NCBI RefSeq assembly: GCF_000621745.1
Contig: NZ_JHXK01000018.1
Location: 1-64,000 of the forward strand
Direction: 5' to 3'
DNA from: Clostridium beijerinckii HUN142
GTDB taxonomy: Bacteria > Bacillota > Clostridia > Clostridiales > Clostridiaceae
DNA: 64,000 nucleotides
Shown here in pieces: positions 1 through 13,572 of this stretch. A program made the translations under genes and the position numbers. Every line of letters starts with the position of its first letter. The stretch's first letter is position 1. The notes under the pieces were generated by a model that was given only the letters and a program-made list of their open reading frames with translations, had not been told where the DNA came from and did no database searches.

Positions 1-2
1 AA

Positions 3-78
3 TGGTCGGGGTGACAGGGATTGAACCTGCGACCTCATGGTCCCAAACCACGCGCGCTCCCAGCTGCGCCACACCCCG
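3..78 (-). tRNA. tRNA-Pro (anticodon TGG)
   Basis: Reading the minus strand gives a full cloverleaf. The 7-bp acceptor stem CGGGGTG/CACCCCG is followed by discriminator A and an encoded CCA. The T arm contains GGTTCAATCC. The anticodon loop is TTTGGGA, giving anticodon TGG, which reads CCN proline codons. No other tRNA gene is visible beside it inside the window. Confidence 0.95.
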
Positions 79-204
79 AAAATCTTAACCAGTTTTTTAA
101 CTTGTCACTCATCTCTCAGCGACAATGATTATTCTACAATATCAAATCTGTTTCGTCAATACCTTTTTTATAATTTTATGATAATTAATTTAAATATTTA
201 ATCA

Positions 205-684
205 TTATGCCCTAATTTCTTTTAAATATGCATCTACATCTCCATTATCACTGATATTTATGAAGCCTATACATCTCCATTTTAATTTAGGTAATGATAT
301 GCTTCCTGGATTCATTAAGATCATATTATCTTCTTTCTCTATTAATTGTTGGTGTGTATGACCAAACAATACAATATCAGCATTTAATTCTCTTCCCCTA
401 TAATAAATATTGTTCATAGAGCTTTTTACACCATACAAGTCACCATGTGTAAAAAACACTCTTTTCCCATTTACTTCTATAATAGATTCCTTCGGATATT
501 TAGCTGAATAATCACAATTACCTGCAACAGCATACACTTTCCCTTTAAAATCATTTTCCAACAATTCTACATCGTCAATGTTATCTCCTAAATGTATCAA
601 AATATCGGCATCCTTTATTAGTTCCTTAGCCAAATTAATATATTTAATCATCCTATGTGTATCACTTACAACTGCAATTAACAT
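205..684 (-). CDS. YfcE/MJ0936-family metallophosphoesterase
   Basis: A single-domain calcineurin-like phosphoesterase of 159 aa. All metal-binding motifs are present: SDTH (7-10), HLGDN (31-35), AGNCD (54-58), THGD (79-82) and FGHTH (107-111), followed by NPGS (125-128). The family hydrolyses phosphodiesters in vitro with divalent metals such as Mn2+; its physiological substrate is generally unclear. The ATG has an AGGAGG ribosome site 6 bases upstream. It lies downstream of rdgB on the same strand with a gap of about 90 bases, a pairing common in clostridia, so co-transcription is likely. It is probably a soluble cytoplasmic enzyme. The family is certain; the substrate is not. Confidence 0.9.
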   Translation of the reverse strand: MLIAVVSDTHRMIKYINLAKELIKDADILIHLGDNIDDVELLENDFKGKVYAVAGNCDYSAKYPKESIIEVNGKRVFFTHGDLYGVKSSMNNIYYRGRELNADIVLFGHTHQQLIEKEDNMILMNPGSISLPKLKWRCIGFINISDNGDVDAYLKEIRA

Positions 685-776
685 AATTCTTCCTCCTGCA
701 TTATTATTAATTTATTTAACATTTCTTAGATATAGTAAACAACTTATTAACTTATTCTAAATAACTTTCTAATAAA

Positions 777-1388
777 TTAAAGTAATTGAATGATTACTTT
801 TTTCAATTCCTTTAATGCCTTTCCTCTATGACTTATTTCATTCTTCTCATCTGAAGTTAATTCAGCAAAAGTTTTATTTAATGGTTCATAGAAAAATAAT
901 GGATCATATCCAAATCCGCCATCTCCATGTAATTCTTCTATAATCCATCCTTTTACTTCACCTGTAACTTTAAAATACTCTCCCTTATCTGTAAACATTG
1001 CTAACTGACAAATAAATTTAGCTTCTCTATTGCTTTTCAAAACACCTTTTAACTTGTTTAAAAGCTTTTCATTGTTTCTTGAATCATTTCCATGTTCCCC
1101 AGCATATCGAGCTGAATAAATTCCCGGCTCTCCATTTAAGTAATTTACTTCAAGTCCCGAATCATCAGCTAATACAATAAAATTACTAGCTTTTCTTTCT
1201 AATAAATGTTCATATATTTCTTTTGCTTTCTTTTTTGCATTTTCTTCAAACGTTTTTCCATCTTCAACCACATCTATATTTATGCCTTCATCTTCCAAAG
1301 ATCTAACTTCTATATCTAGCTCTTTTAATATTTCTTTCATTTCTTTAATCTTTTTCTTGTTATTACTAGCTAATATTAATTTTTTCAT
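777..1388 (-). CDS. rdgB: XTP/dITP diphosphatase (RdgB/HAM1)
   Basis: House-cleaning pyrophosphatase that hydrolyses dITP, XTP and ITP to the monophosphates, keeping deaminated purines out of nucleic acids. Family signatures are visible: ASNNKKK at the N-terminus (SxNxxK, triphosphate binding), LADDSGLEV (catalytic acidic residues), GEPGIYSARYAG, GDGGFGYDPLF and the C-terminal SHRGKAL. An upstream in-frame start would add seven Arg-rich residues. The chosen ATG has AGGAG about 8 bases upstream and gives 203 aa, close to the usual family length. It probably shares a transcript with the downstream phosphoesterase. Confidence 0.95.
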   Translation of the reverse strand: MKKLILASNNKKKIKEMKEILKELDIEVRSLEDEGINIDVVEDGKTFEENAKKKAKEIYEHLLERKASNFIVLADDSGLEVNYLNGEPGIYSARYAGEHGNDSRNNEKLLNKLKGVLKSNREAKFICQLAMFTDKGEYFKVTGEVKGWIIEELHGDGGFGYDPLFFYEPLNKTFAELTSDEKNEISHRGKALKELKKVIIQLL

Positions 1389-1578
1389 TCTATATCTCCT
1401 TCTTCTCATTTAAAATAAAAATTTTGAATTCCATAATTATTTTATAAAAAGCTTTAAAATCGCCTAATTCCTTTTGACTTTCTATCACTATTACAATTCT
1501 AATTAATCTCAATAATTCCAAATAGCTTTTATATAATTCTAACAAAATTACTTGAAACACATCAATCTTTTAGAATCT

Positions 1579-2556
1579 TTACTGTATATTAAACAATTCA
1601 TCTCTTTTGGGTGCTTCAACCTCTATTTCATGATCATTATCTAATAATACTGCGCCACACTCACATATCTCACCTATTATACTAGCTTCAATTCCACTTT
1701 CATTTAGACGTTTTATCAACTCACTACCATTTTTAGTAGTAATAAGCATACTCCCAGACGATATGAGCCTAAGTGGATCTATTTTGAATTCCTCGCAAAC
1801 CTTTTTAGTTATATCCAACATTGGTATTTTCTCTTTAAATATTTTAAATCCTTTATTTGATGCCATAGCGACCTCAAAAAGTCCTCCAAGAAGTCCTCCT
1901 TCTGTTATATCATGCATTGAATTAACGCCAAATTCTCCGCCTATTTTTCCTTCTTCAAGAACACTTAGTTTATCAATCAAATTACACCCAAGTTCTATGT
2001 CTTCTTTTGATAAAATTTTCTCAATTCTAGCTTTATGATCATTTATTAAGATATATGTACCTTCTAATCCTAATGTTTTAGTTACTATTATGTCATCTCC
2101 TAATTGTGCTCCTGCAGTTTTTACAGATTTGCCTTTTAAATTTTTTCCTATTACTGTTACAGATATAATCATCCTATTCACTGCGCTTGTTACTTCCGTA
2201 TGCCCTCCTATAATCTCAACATTAATCTTAGCTGCTTCCTCATTGATTTCCTTCATAATTTCGTTTATCTCTTGTAAAGTTGATGATATTGGAGCTAATA
2301 TTGTAACTAAAATACCTATAGGCTCCCCACCTGCTGATGCTATATCATTACAGTTAATATGTACTGCTAGTTTTCCAACATTTTCACTTGCACCCGTTAT
2401 CGGATCTGTAGAAAATATTCCTTCATATTCTCCAAAATCAATAATAGAACAATCTTCTCCGACATCATTTCGAATTTTCACCTCCTTTCTCTTGATTGTT
2501 TTATTATTCAATATAATATTTCTCAAATCCTCGAAATCTAATTTTCCTTCCTTCAT
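1579..2556 (-). CDS. AIR synthase-fold (PurM/HypE-like) protein, orphan
   Basis: A 325-aa two-domain protein of the AIR synthase/HypE superfamily, which bind ATP and a second substrate in a dimer. The N-terminal half has NDVGEDCSIIDF, STDPITG and HINCNDIASAGGEPIG, the Asp/Gly-rich ATP-binding pattern of the fold. The C-terminal half has SMHDITEGGLLGGLFEVA and SSGSMLITT. True HypE ends with a PRIC-type motif whose terminal Cys is carbamoylated. This protein ends in EAPKRDELFNIQ and has no such Cys, and no hypABCDF genes are nearby, so a NiFe-hydrogenase maturation role is unlikely. AAAGGAG precedes the start. The reaction is unknown. Confidence 0.75.
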   Translation of the reverse strand: MKEGKLDFEDLRNIILNNKTIKRKEVKIRNDVGEDCSIIDFGEYEGIFSTDPITGASENVGKLAVHINCNDIASAGGEPIGILVTILAPISSTLQEINEIMKEINEEAAKINVEIIGGHTEVTSAVNRMIISVTVIGKNLKGKSVKTAGAQLGDDIIVTKTLGLEGTYILINDHKARIEKILSKEDIELGCNLIDKLSVLEEGKIGGEFGVNSMHDITEGGLLGGLFEVAMASNKGFKIFKEKIPMLDITKKVCEEFKIDPLRLISSGSMLITTKNGSELIKRLNESGIEASIIGEICECGAVLLDNDHEIEVEAPKRDELFNIQ

Positions 2557-2652
2557 TATAAAAAATCTCCTTTTATTTTTATTTTATGTACTTTTTGTTT
2601 ACAAATTTCATATTAATGAATAAGATGAGAAATTTATGAGAGGTGTTATACA

Positions 2653-4392
2653 TTGAGATATATAGGACCATTTTTTAGGATGAATAGTCTTTCTCAAAAA
2701 GAAATTAGTGGTCAACTTTTTTACTTATCCAAAGAATCAATAAAAACTTTAGTTTTAAATTCTAAATGTGGTATTTTAGCTCAAACTAGAGCTTCAAAAA
2801 AATCTTCTATAGAAGATATTAGCATATTAAATAATTTTTCTCCACTATTATGCTTATATAGAAAAGCTTCACCTTTATTTATTCACAGCAAAAGCAGCCC
2901 TAGTTTTGATGAATCAAGCTTTAAAAAAGAAGTGAGCCCTTCTACTAGTGCTCTTATGACTTTATGTTTACTTGAATTAAGTGAATATTATTCACATTAT
3001 AGTGATGGAAAACGAAATGTAGTATCTCTTGAAAAACCATTTAAATACCTTGCCAGAGAACAGTTGCAGTTCTATTCCGAAAATTTACGAAATAATGAAG
3101 GTTTATTTGTAGATAAGAAAAATGTATCTGATGGAAATTCTAAAGGATTCTCTTTAGTAGATAAAGATGATAAATTTAAATTTTCTGATCAAGCTTTTAT
3201 GATGGATGCTTACTTATTATACTCATATTATAATGATAATGATGACCTTAGCAAAGAGTACACTGCATTTTCAAATGAAATTCTAGATATGTTTAAAACT
3301 TATAACTCTGTGTTATATGATTTATCATTTAATGAATGCATACAAATTTTTCTTGCTCTAAATATTCACTATAAATATTCTTGCTCACAAAAGGCGAAAG
3401 AATTGATTTTAGATTTAGGTGATTTTTTGATTTCTAAATTTCAGGAAAAAGATTATTATCTTGATTCTATAGATGATTGTGCATTATTTTCTATCTGTCT
3501 AATGGAAGCTTATAAACATACGGAAATAATTTCTTTTAAAGAATTTTCTAAAGAAATTACTGAAAAATTGATCAGCTTATATGATACGGATAAAAATATA
3601 TTTGTAAAATTATCTGATAAGAAGGATAGTAAATACTCTTGCCTTGAAATCAATCTATATCTTTTATGTTTACTTATGTATTCATTTCAAGAAGATAAGA
3701 TCTCAGAATTGCGACCTATTATTTCTGGTCTTTATAGAAAATTCTTCGTAAATGGAGGTCTTCTAACAAGTTGGCCTGAAGCTCCGACCCTAGATGAAGT
3801 AGAACGATATAAAAAATTAAGCTTACGTTCTGATGATATGTTAGATGAAATATATTTTAGAATGCCAATATTGCCTACTCCTAAAAGCTCAGGCTTAGCA
3901 CCAGTATTCGTTAAGAGCTTGAGCTACTCAAAGAAAAAAGATTCATTAAGCACTAAAAGAACATCTTTTGATAGTAGTAAAAATATGTTTAACTTCTTTA
4001 TGATTATCTATCTTCTTAAAGATATGGTTGAAGATTTCATGGAATTTATTCCACCATTAGGATTAGAAAAGCTATCTGATTTAGAGAACTCAGTTGAATC
4101 AAATATTAATTCTGTAACAATTAATATAGAGGAAGATAACTTAAACAATTCATCAACTACAGTTAATTCAGGAAATAATGGAAGTGGCTTAAAAACACAA
4201 TTAAGTTTATCAAAAATCGAAGAACCCGTTAACTCTAGAGAACCTGTGCTAAATAGTTTTAATACCTTCAAAAATAATACTAATATAGCTTCATTAAACA
4301 ATGGCGGTACATCTAAAGTTAATCCTTCTATGAAAAATAAAAAAGTAAAGAAAAATAAAGCTCAACATCCTCACAATAAGAAAAAATTTTAA
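2653..4392 (+). CDS. Conserved helical protein of unknown function, TTG start
   Basis: A 579-aa protein I cannot assign. It begins at TTG, with GAGAGGTG about 8 bases upstream. Residues roughly 80-450 are regularly spaced amphipathic helices (for example DQAFMMDAYLLYSYYN and DCALFSICLMEAYKH), which recalls the alpha/alpha-toroid part of six-hairpin or YyaL-type proteins; this is only an impression. Residues about 475-560 are Ser/Asn-rich and low complexity, and the C-terminus is strongly basic (KNKKVKKNKAQHPHNKKKF). No signal peptide or membrane helix is evident. It is one of few plus-strand genes and is divergent from the AIR-synthase-like gene, with 96 bases between them. Confidence 0.6.
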   Translation: MRYIGPFFRMNSLSQKEISGQLFYLSKESIKTLVLNSKCGILAQTRASKKSSIEDISILNNFSPLLCLYRKASPLFIHSKSSPSFDESSFKKEVSPSTSALMTLCLLELSEYYSHYSDGKRNVVSLEKPFKYLAREQLQFYSENLRNNEGLFVDKKNVSDGNSKGFSLVDKDDKFKFSDQAFMMDAYLLYSYYNDNDDLSKEYTAFSNEILDMFKTYNSVLYDLSFNECIQIFLALNIHYKYSCSQKAKELILDLGDFLISKFQEKDYYLDSIDDCALFSICLMEAYKHTEIISFKEFSKEITEKLISLYDTDKNIFVKLSDKKDSKYSCLEINLYLLCLLMYSFQEDKISELRPIISGLYRKFFVNGGLLTSWPEAPTLDEVERYKKLSLRSDDMLDEIYFRMPILPTPKSSGLAPVFVKSLSYSKKKDSLSTKRTSFDSSKNMFNFFMIIYLLKDMVEDFMEFIPPLGLEKLSDLENSVESNINSVTINIEEDNLNNSSTTVNSGNNGSGLKTQLSLSKIEEPVNSREPVLNSFNTFKNNTNIASLNNGGTSKVNPSMKNKKVKKNKAQHPHNKKKF

Positions 4393-4419
4393 GATTAGTA
4401 AATATGGATATGATAAAAA

Positions 4420-4466
4420 CTATCCTTATATGTAAATCGAAATATAAGATTTACATATAAGGATAG
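4420..4466 (-). terminator. Intrinsic terminator between convergent genes
   Basis: Two perfectly complementary 19-base arms flank a 9-base loop. Read on the minus strand the hairpin is followed by GTTTTTATC, so it terminates the peptide-binding protein gene. On the plus strand the tail is not T-rich, so termination of the convergent gene is less certain. Confidence 0.75.
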
Positions 4467-4531
4467 CTATAATACGTTATATTGAGAATATAGGCTATAC
4501 ATAATTATTAATATTGATTTTAGAATTACTC

Positions 4532-6028
4532 TTATTGGATTGTAGCAAAGTCTATATTGCCATTTCCATCTAATTTTAAATCCGATATCTTATCAGAAAT
4601 TGCTATATTTTCATTATAAAACACCAATGGAAGAATATTGTAATTATCAAATAAATTTTCTTCTAGGCTTGAATAATCTCCACTATTTTTAGTATTTAAT
4701 AACTTTTCTAATAACTTATTTTGATCTTCTGTTAGATATTTCTTAAAGTTGTCATAGAAATCTGCTTTATCAGATGAATTAGCATTATTACTAACCAAAA
4801 TCATATCATATCTTTTCTTCAATTCTTCATCCTCAAACTCTTCTTTTACTAAACTATATTTTATTATTATATTTGTATTATTTTTAAACCAATCTTCAAT
4901 TGTTCTACATAAAATTCTATTCTCATCAGTATCTTCACATAGTAATGTTAATATCTTAGGTTTGTTCCATTCGCCTTCTTTATTACTAATAACTTTCCTT
5001 GCTTGTAATTTTGTTAGATCTTGCTTATCTTCTCTAAAAAAACTTCCTTCTGCAAGTTCAAACTCTTTATTATTTGAATTTTGATACGATTCAGTAGCTT
5101 TACGTACATCATTATAAATATCTCTTCTTCCTTGAAGTGGAATAGAATTACTTTTACTGTTAATGACTAAATATGTTGCTTTTACTTCAGGAAGTGTTAT
5201 TAATTTTTTCTGTTCTGCTAATTTATTAAGTTCGCTTTCTGGTGGATTTATTACAATATCTCTTTCTTTAACTTCATATGATGCCATAGACGCTTCTACA
5301 CTATCATCATTTAATATTTTAATGGTATCTATACTACTTTTATTGTTATTTTCATTTCTTTTTAAGACTACCTGATCCTTGTTAAATGAATCAATTTTAT
5401 AATCACCTGAATAAATTAATGTATTGTAATTATTTTTCATATTACGCCACATTATTAAATATTTTCTCAATGTATACTGTGGCTTAGCCAATTCATTTAA
5501 GAAATTATCATCCACTTTGTTCAATCTAATAACAACAGAATTTTCAGTCGTCTTTATTGCAACTCCAGTTTCATATATAGCTTTCCCATCTTTAAATTCT
5601 TTTGCCCCATAGACATTAAGTAATGCTTGTATGTTTTCTTCATCTTCCTCTTTCAATAATTCTTTAAAGAAAGTAACTATATCATTAGGAGTTATTTTAC
5701 TTCCGTCACTCCAAAAAATATCATTTCTAATTTTAAACTCATATTGAATACCATCTTTACTTTTTGTGATTTCACTTGCTAAAGATGGCACTATTTTATT
5801 ATCCCCATCTTTAGAAACTAATCCTTTGCTTACCGCGCATATAATATCCTCATGACGTTTAGATAAATTAGTAACCTTTTCTAAATCTTCTGGAATCTCA
5901 TTTATACCATAACTTATTGTTTCTTTAGAATCATCACTAGATGCATTGTTACTTTCTTTGTTCACAAATCCTAAACAAAATAATATTATAAAACTTAACA
6001 TAATTGCATAGAAAAAAATTCTTTTCAT
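4532..6028 (-). CDS. Extracellular solute-binding protein family 5 (peptide/OppA type), orphan
   Basis: A 498-aa protein with the family-5 substrate-binding fold, which normally delivers peptides or nickel to an ABC importer. The N-terminus has a basic start and a hydrophobic segment (about 4-22), consistent with export. Cys18 sits in ILFCLG, not a good lipobox because Phe precedes the Cys, so lipidation is uncertain. Family hallmarks include VSKGLVSKDGDNKIVPSLA, YEFKIRNDIFWSDGS and ITPNDIVTFF (about 70-120). The C-terminal domain looks degenerate compared with OppA. There are no permease or ATPase genes on either side. It may serve a remote transporter or act as a sensor. Confidence 0.75.
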   Translation of the reverse strand: MKRIFFYAIMLSFIILFCLGFVNKESNNASSDDSKETISYGINEIPEDLEKVTNLSKRHEDIICAVSKGLVSKDGDNKIVPSLASEITKSKDGIQYEFKIRNDIFWSDGSKITPNDIVTFFKELLKEEDEENIQALLNVYGAKEFKDGKAIYETGVAIKTTENSVVIRLNKVDDNFLNELAKPQYTLRKYLIMWRNMKNNYNTLIYSGDYKIDSFNKDQVVLKRNENNNKSSIDTIKILNDDSVEASMASYEVKERDIVINPPESELNKLAEQKKLITLPEVKATYLVINSKSNSIPLQGRRDIYNDVRKATESYQNSNNKEFELAEGSFFREDKQDLTKLQARKVISNKEGEWNKPKILTLLCEDTDENRILCRTIEDWFKNNTNIIIKYSLVKEEFEDEELKKRYDMILVSNNANSSDKADFYDNFKKYLTEDQNKLLEKLLNTKNSGDYSSLEENLFDNYNILPLVFYNENIAISDKISDLKLDGNGNIDFATIQ

Positions 6029-6089
6029 AATTACACCCTTTGCCTTAATTTATATTAAGAATTATTTCCACAATTTACTTTATCTAATC

Positions 6090-6133
6090 AAAAAAACTGA
6101 CTCAAATGTTTTGAAACAACTTTGAGCCAGTTT
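6090..6133 (-). terminator. Intrinsic terminator after the ligA operon
   Basis: Arms of 13 bases (one G:T-type mismatch) around a 14-base loop. On the minus strand they end in a run of seven T. It lies 60 bases past the small membrane protein gene. Confidence 0.85.
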
Positions 6134-6194
6134 CTTAATCGAAAACCTCTACTTAAAATTAACAATTACTAAGTTAATTTTAAGGAACACTTCA

Positions 6195-6467
6195 TCACTT
6201 AATTAAATTTATCATAAAGAAAATCAAAGAAATTGATATTAAAAAACTTAAGATAGAATATATTATTCTCTTTTTTCCTGTCTCATTAAGAAGAAATCTA
6301 AGTGCTAAAATTGCCATAGTGATACAAACTCCAAGTTGTATCGGTAAGTATGAATTGAAAATCTGACCAACATAATAGAATTGATATGTTGTTAAAAAGG
6401 TACAAATTATTAAGATGCTTGTTATAAAAGCTGATATAAATTCAAGCAAATTTATTAATCTTTTCAT
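6195..6467 (-). CDS. Small membrane protein, unknown function
   Basis: A 90-aa very hydrophobic protein with three predicted transmembrane segments (about 8-30, 42-60 and 68-88). A short polar NETGKKR stretch lies before the third. I do not recognise a family. Its AAGGAGG ribosome site overlaps the ligA stop region and only 3 bases separate the two genes, so it is translated from the pcrA-ligA transcript, which ends at the hairpin just downstream. No link to DNA repair can be read from the sequence. Confidence 0.7.
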   Translation of the reverse strand: MKRLINLLEFISAFITSILIICTFLTTYQFYYVGQIFNSYLPIQLGVCITMAILALRFLLNETGKKRIIYSILSFLISISLIFFMINLIK

Positions 6468-6470
6468 ACT

Positions 6471-10750
<4,280 letters not shown>

Positions 10751-10910
10751 TTACTTATTCCTCCTTTCCCAATCCTTAAATATTATACCATATGTGCTTA
10801 TGTTTAAATCATCAAGCTAACTAAAATATTATTTTAATTACATATATTCAAACTTATATTTTGGGTTAGCTTCTATTACTTAGAAGAATTAATAAATTTC
10901 TAGGAATATA

Positions 10911-10940
10911 AAAAACACCTGATATTTTTAATCAAGTGTT
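10911..10940 (-). terminator. Intrinsic terminator after chemoreceptor gene
   Basis: A hairpin of 10-base arms around a 7-base loop. On the minus strand it is followed by a T run. It lies about 80 bases past the chemoreceptor stop codon. Confidence 0.85.
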
Positions 10941-11022
10941 ACTTACGCATTATTAATGATTTAACAACTTTAGCCACCATATGTTAGTCACTCTAACTTT
11001 TCTACTTCAAGAATCATAGAAA

Positions 11023-12660
11023 TCATATCTTAAAGTTTGAAATATCTTTTTCTAGCACAGATGAAATATTAACTAGTTTTTTTGCTGTTATAGAAAGTTC
11101 ATTTGTTATAGCTGCTTGTTCTTCTGTAGATGCTGTCACCTCTTCAGAAAGAGCTGAGATTTCTTGTGATTTTGAAGCTATATTTTCAACTGTATCCAAA
11201 ATCTTATTTCTTCCCTTCATAGTTTCTTGAAGTACCGCATGAACCTTATTAATATCACTAGGAATACTATTAACCTTGCTAATAACTCCTTTAAATGAAG
11301 TTGTTACACTATTAATATCATTTTTACTTTCTTCTACTATCTTAGTAACGACTTCTGTAGTATTAGAAACATCATGAGTCTCTTTCATTACTGTATTTAT
11401 TAATTGGGTTATACTTTTTGATGAATTTAATACTTCTTCTGCAAGCTTTCTTATTTCCTCTGCTACTACTGAGAATCCCTTTCCAGCCTCTCCTGCTCTT
11501 GCTGCCTCAATGGATGCATTTAACGCTAAAAGATTAGTTTGTTTCGCCACTCCATTTATAACATCAACTATAGAATTAATCTGTGATATAGTATTGTCTA
11601 AATTTTCTACCTTGCTCCTTGATACTGAAAATGAATTCAACATATCATCGATAGTATTAGCCAACTTATTTATAGTTTCTACTCCTCTATTTGTATCTTC
11701 TTTTATAATCTTTCCACCATCAGCTAACAACACCAATTTATTATCCACATTATCTAAGTCTACTGAAAAACTTTCTAATATGCTAACAGCCTCTTCTAAT
11801 GCCTCTGTTTGTTTTATACCTTCTTTGGATACATTAGTCACTGAAGCTGCGATTTCTTCACTAGAGGACGCTACAGTGCTACCACCAATTTCAATATTCT
11901 TCGATAGTTTACTTAAACTTTCTGATATCACTTTGGTTTTCCTGACAAGTTCCCTCATGCTCTTTCTAGTTTTACTACTTGCAGCTGCTAATTTTCCTAT
12001 TTCGTCTTTACCTGTAATTTTATACTCTGCTGTAAAGTCTCCATTTCCTGCTTTTTCAATAACATCTTTAATAATTTCTATAGGTTTCGCAATTCGCCTT
12101 CCTATGCATACTCCTGCAACAGCTGCTAATATTAAAACGACTATAGCATAAATTATACTTTTTATAATAGTGTTTCTAATGGATTGCTGCATGTTATCGA
12201 CAGAAATTCCAATTGAAAGAGCATATCCTATATTATCGCCGTCCTTGACCGGAACTGTCACATTATACGCAGGAGTGCCCTTCCACTCATACATATATGT
12301 ACCTGTGTTCCCTTTAAACACTGCATCTAATCCTTCCGAATTAATTTTCTCTCCAATTGATTCCTTTGATGTTCCTGCAATAAGAGTTTTATCTATTGAT
12401 ATTATACCTATATAGCATAATTCTCCATCTGAATATTTATATGTCTGATCTATTATTTCCTGTATTTTATCTGTATTTATAACTCCTACACTTTCTATAT
12501 TTGCTCTTATATTATTAACTAAAGTTATTCCATCTGCTTTCATTTGGTTTTGTATTCCATTTACCATTTGGTACGAAAAGAAAGTTATACAAACTAAAGT
12601 TATTATTGCTGCCATTACTACGAAATTAAAAATCAATTTTTTTCTTATGGAATTAAACAT
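11023..12660 (-). CDS. Methyl-accepting chemotaxis protein with extracellular Cache-like domain
   Basis: Transmembrane chemoreceptor that signals to CheA/CheW. Helix 1 spans about 8-32. An extracellular region of about 135 aa follows, with Cache-like features ([38 protein letters not shown]). Helix 2 (about 165-188) is followed by HAMP and the cytoplasmic signalling domain. The conserved hairpin tip reads [25 protein letters not shown] lies 7 bases before the ATG. Upstream is a 34-base palindrome related to sites before marR and the NifU-like gene, so it may belong to that MarR regulon. The ligand is unknown. Confidence 0.92.
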   Translation of the reverse strand: MFNSIRKKLIFNFVVMAAIITLVCITFFSYQMVNGIQNQMKADGITLVNNIRANIESVGVINTDKIQEIIDQTYKYSDGELCYIGIISIDKTLIAGTSKESIGEKINSEGLDAVFKGNTGTYMYEWKGTPAYNVTVPVKDGDNIGYALSIGISVDNMQQSIRNTIIKSIIYAIVVLILAAVAGVCIGRRIAKPIEIIKDVIEKAGNGDFTAEYKITGKDEIGKLAAASSKTRKSMRELVRKTKVISESLSKLSKNIEIGGSTVASSSEEIAASVTNVSKEGIKQTEALEEAVSILESFSVDLDNVDNKLVLLADGGKIIKEDTNRGVETINKLANTIDDMLNSFSVSRSKVENLDNTISQINSIVDVINGVAKQTNLLALNASIEAARAGEAGKGFSVVAEEIRKLAEEVLNSSKSITQLINTVMKETHDVSNTTEVVTKIVEESKNDINSVTTSFKGVISKVNSIPSDINKVHAVLQETMKGRNKILDTVENIASKSQEISALSEEVTASTEEQAAITNELSITAKKLVNISSVLEKDISNFKI

Positions 12661-12757
12661 ATTATCACTCCCTAATATTTAGTATTTATCGAAATATCTT
12701 AATTATAATTTCTATATGTTTTTTATATTTTATGTAGTACCCGAAACGAATCTTTTT

Positions 12758-12791
12758 CACATATATTTCGTTCGCGTACGAAATATATGTG
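12758..12791. promoter_or_regulatory. 34-base palindrome, candidate MarR operator before the chemoreceptor gene
   Basis: Two perfect 14-base arms flank TCGCGT, with only one mismatched pair in the whole palindrome. Its core TTCGTTCGCGTACGAA matches the palindromes before the NifU-like gene and marR. A degenerate relative (GTACCCGAAACGAA) lies just downstream toward the chemoreceptor gene, at about 12737-12750. Neither strand carries a T run after it, so a terminator is unlikely. Confidence 0.65.
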
Positions 12792-12838
12792 AAATTAAAA
12801 AATATTTTATTTATATTTTTAATTAAATATCTTTAGTT

Positions 12839-13060
12839 TTAAACTCCTACAACTTCTGTGACTCCAGGAACTTCTTCCTTTAATCTTTGCTCAATAATCA
12901 TTTTTATTGTCATCATTGCTCCTGGACAATTTCCACAAGCGCCTTGCATTTTTACACTTACAACTCCATCGTTGCTAACGTCTACTAATTCAACGTCTCC
13001 TCCATCTCTTTGTAGCATTGGTCTGATTTTATCAAGTGATTTCATTATTAATTCTTTCAT
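12839..13060 (-). CDS. NifU C-terminal-domain (Nfu-type) iron-sulfur scaffold protein
   Basis: A 73-aa protein consisting only of the NifU C-terminal domain. It has LQRDGGDVELV and the cluster-binding motif GACGNCPGAMMTI, whose two Cys (CxxC) can hold a [4Fe-4S] cluster between two subunits. Such proteins carry clusters to apo-enzymes. The ATG has AAGGAGT 7 bases upstream. A perfect 16-base palindrome lies 26 bases before the start, between this gene and marR. That suggests control by the MarR protein, possibly in response to oxidative or electrophile stress (inference). Confidence 0.9.
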   Translation of the reverse strand: MKELIMKSLDKIRPMLQRDGGDVELVDVSNDGVVSVKMQGACGNCPGAMMTIKMIIEQRLKEEVPGVTEVVGV

Positions 13061-13085
13061 AATCTGTACTCCTTCTTTTATATTC

Positions 13086-13101
13086 TTCGTACGCGTACGA
13101 A
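13086..13101. promoter_or_regulatory. Perfect palindrome TTCGTACGCGTACGAA, candidate MarR operator
   Basis: A 16-base perfect palindrome in the 64-base gap between marR and the NifU-like gene. The core TTCGT-n6-ACGAA is shared with sites at 13573-13588 and 12766-12783. Its recurrence before three adjacent genes, one of them encoding a MarR protein, suggests autoregulation. Confidence 0.7.
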
Positions 13102-13124
13102 TTATCTATTTTAAAAAAATGCCT

Positions 13125-13559
13125 TTAAAGCATTTTTATTATATTTTTAAGAGCTTTATCTATATTATCTTCAAACACCTTTTTTTCAGCTTCACCAAAA
13201 TCTCTTAATATTATATCTAGAAATTCTTTCTCCATAACTTGAAGTTTTTGTTTTATGATTACAGCTTCAGGAGTTAAGCTAATATATACACTTCTCTTAT
13301 CTTCACTGCACATACACTTATTTATCAATCCTTGACTCTCATATTTATTTATTATGTCAGACAAAGATGATTTTGATATTTTCCATGTACTTGCTATTTC
13401 ATTAAAAAGCAACTTCGAACCATCTTCAGGCAAAATATCAAATAGAGCTATATGATTTTGCAATATAGGTAGCCGCTCATCTTTTATTTTTTTTGTCAAA
13501 AATTTGTTGGATGCCTCAGCAATTATACTCATTCTTCCAACGATACATTTGTTTTTCAT
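13125..13559 (-). CDS. MarR-family transcriptional regulator
   Basis: A winged-helix dimeric repressor of about 144 aa. The DNA-binding region reads LLFNEIASTWKISKSSLSDIINKYESQGLI (recognition helix) then CSEDKRSVYISLTPEA (wing). A GTG three codons upstream is possible, but the ATG used here has AGGTGG about 5 bases before it. The palindrome TTCGTTCGGGTACGAA ends 13 bases upstream of the start, so autoregulation is likely. Cys residues near the N-terminus (KNKCIVGR) and in CMCSEDKR could make it redox-responsive; this is speculation. The downstream NifU-like gene is probably its main target. Confidence 0.9.
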   Translation of the reverse strand: MKNKCIVGRMSIIAEASNKFLTKKIKDERLPILQNHIALFDILPEDGSKLLFNEIASTWKISKSSLSDIINKYESQGLINKCMCSEDKRSVYISLTPEAVIIKQKLQVMEKEFLDIILRDFGEAEKKVFEDNIDKALKNIIKML

Positions 13560-13572
13560 TTTTACCACCTCG

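Noticed and set aside
2090..2623. Plus-strand open frame opposite the AIR-synthase-like gene
   Set aside because: Its translation is Ser/Ile/Pro-rich and lies wholly antisense to a gene with clear family motifs and a ribosome site.
11510..12151. 213-codon plus-strand frame inside the chemoreceptor gene
   Set aside because: It is antisense to conserved signalling-domain coding sequence and has no ribosome site; low-complexity Ser/Leu/Thr composition is typical of shadow frames.
12758..12791. The 34-base palindrome considered as a transcription terminator
   Set aside because: Neither strand has a T run after it, and its core matches operator-like palindromes before two other genes.
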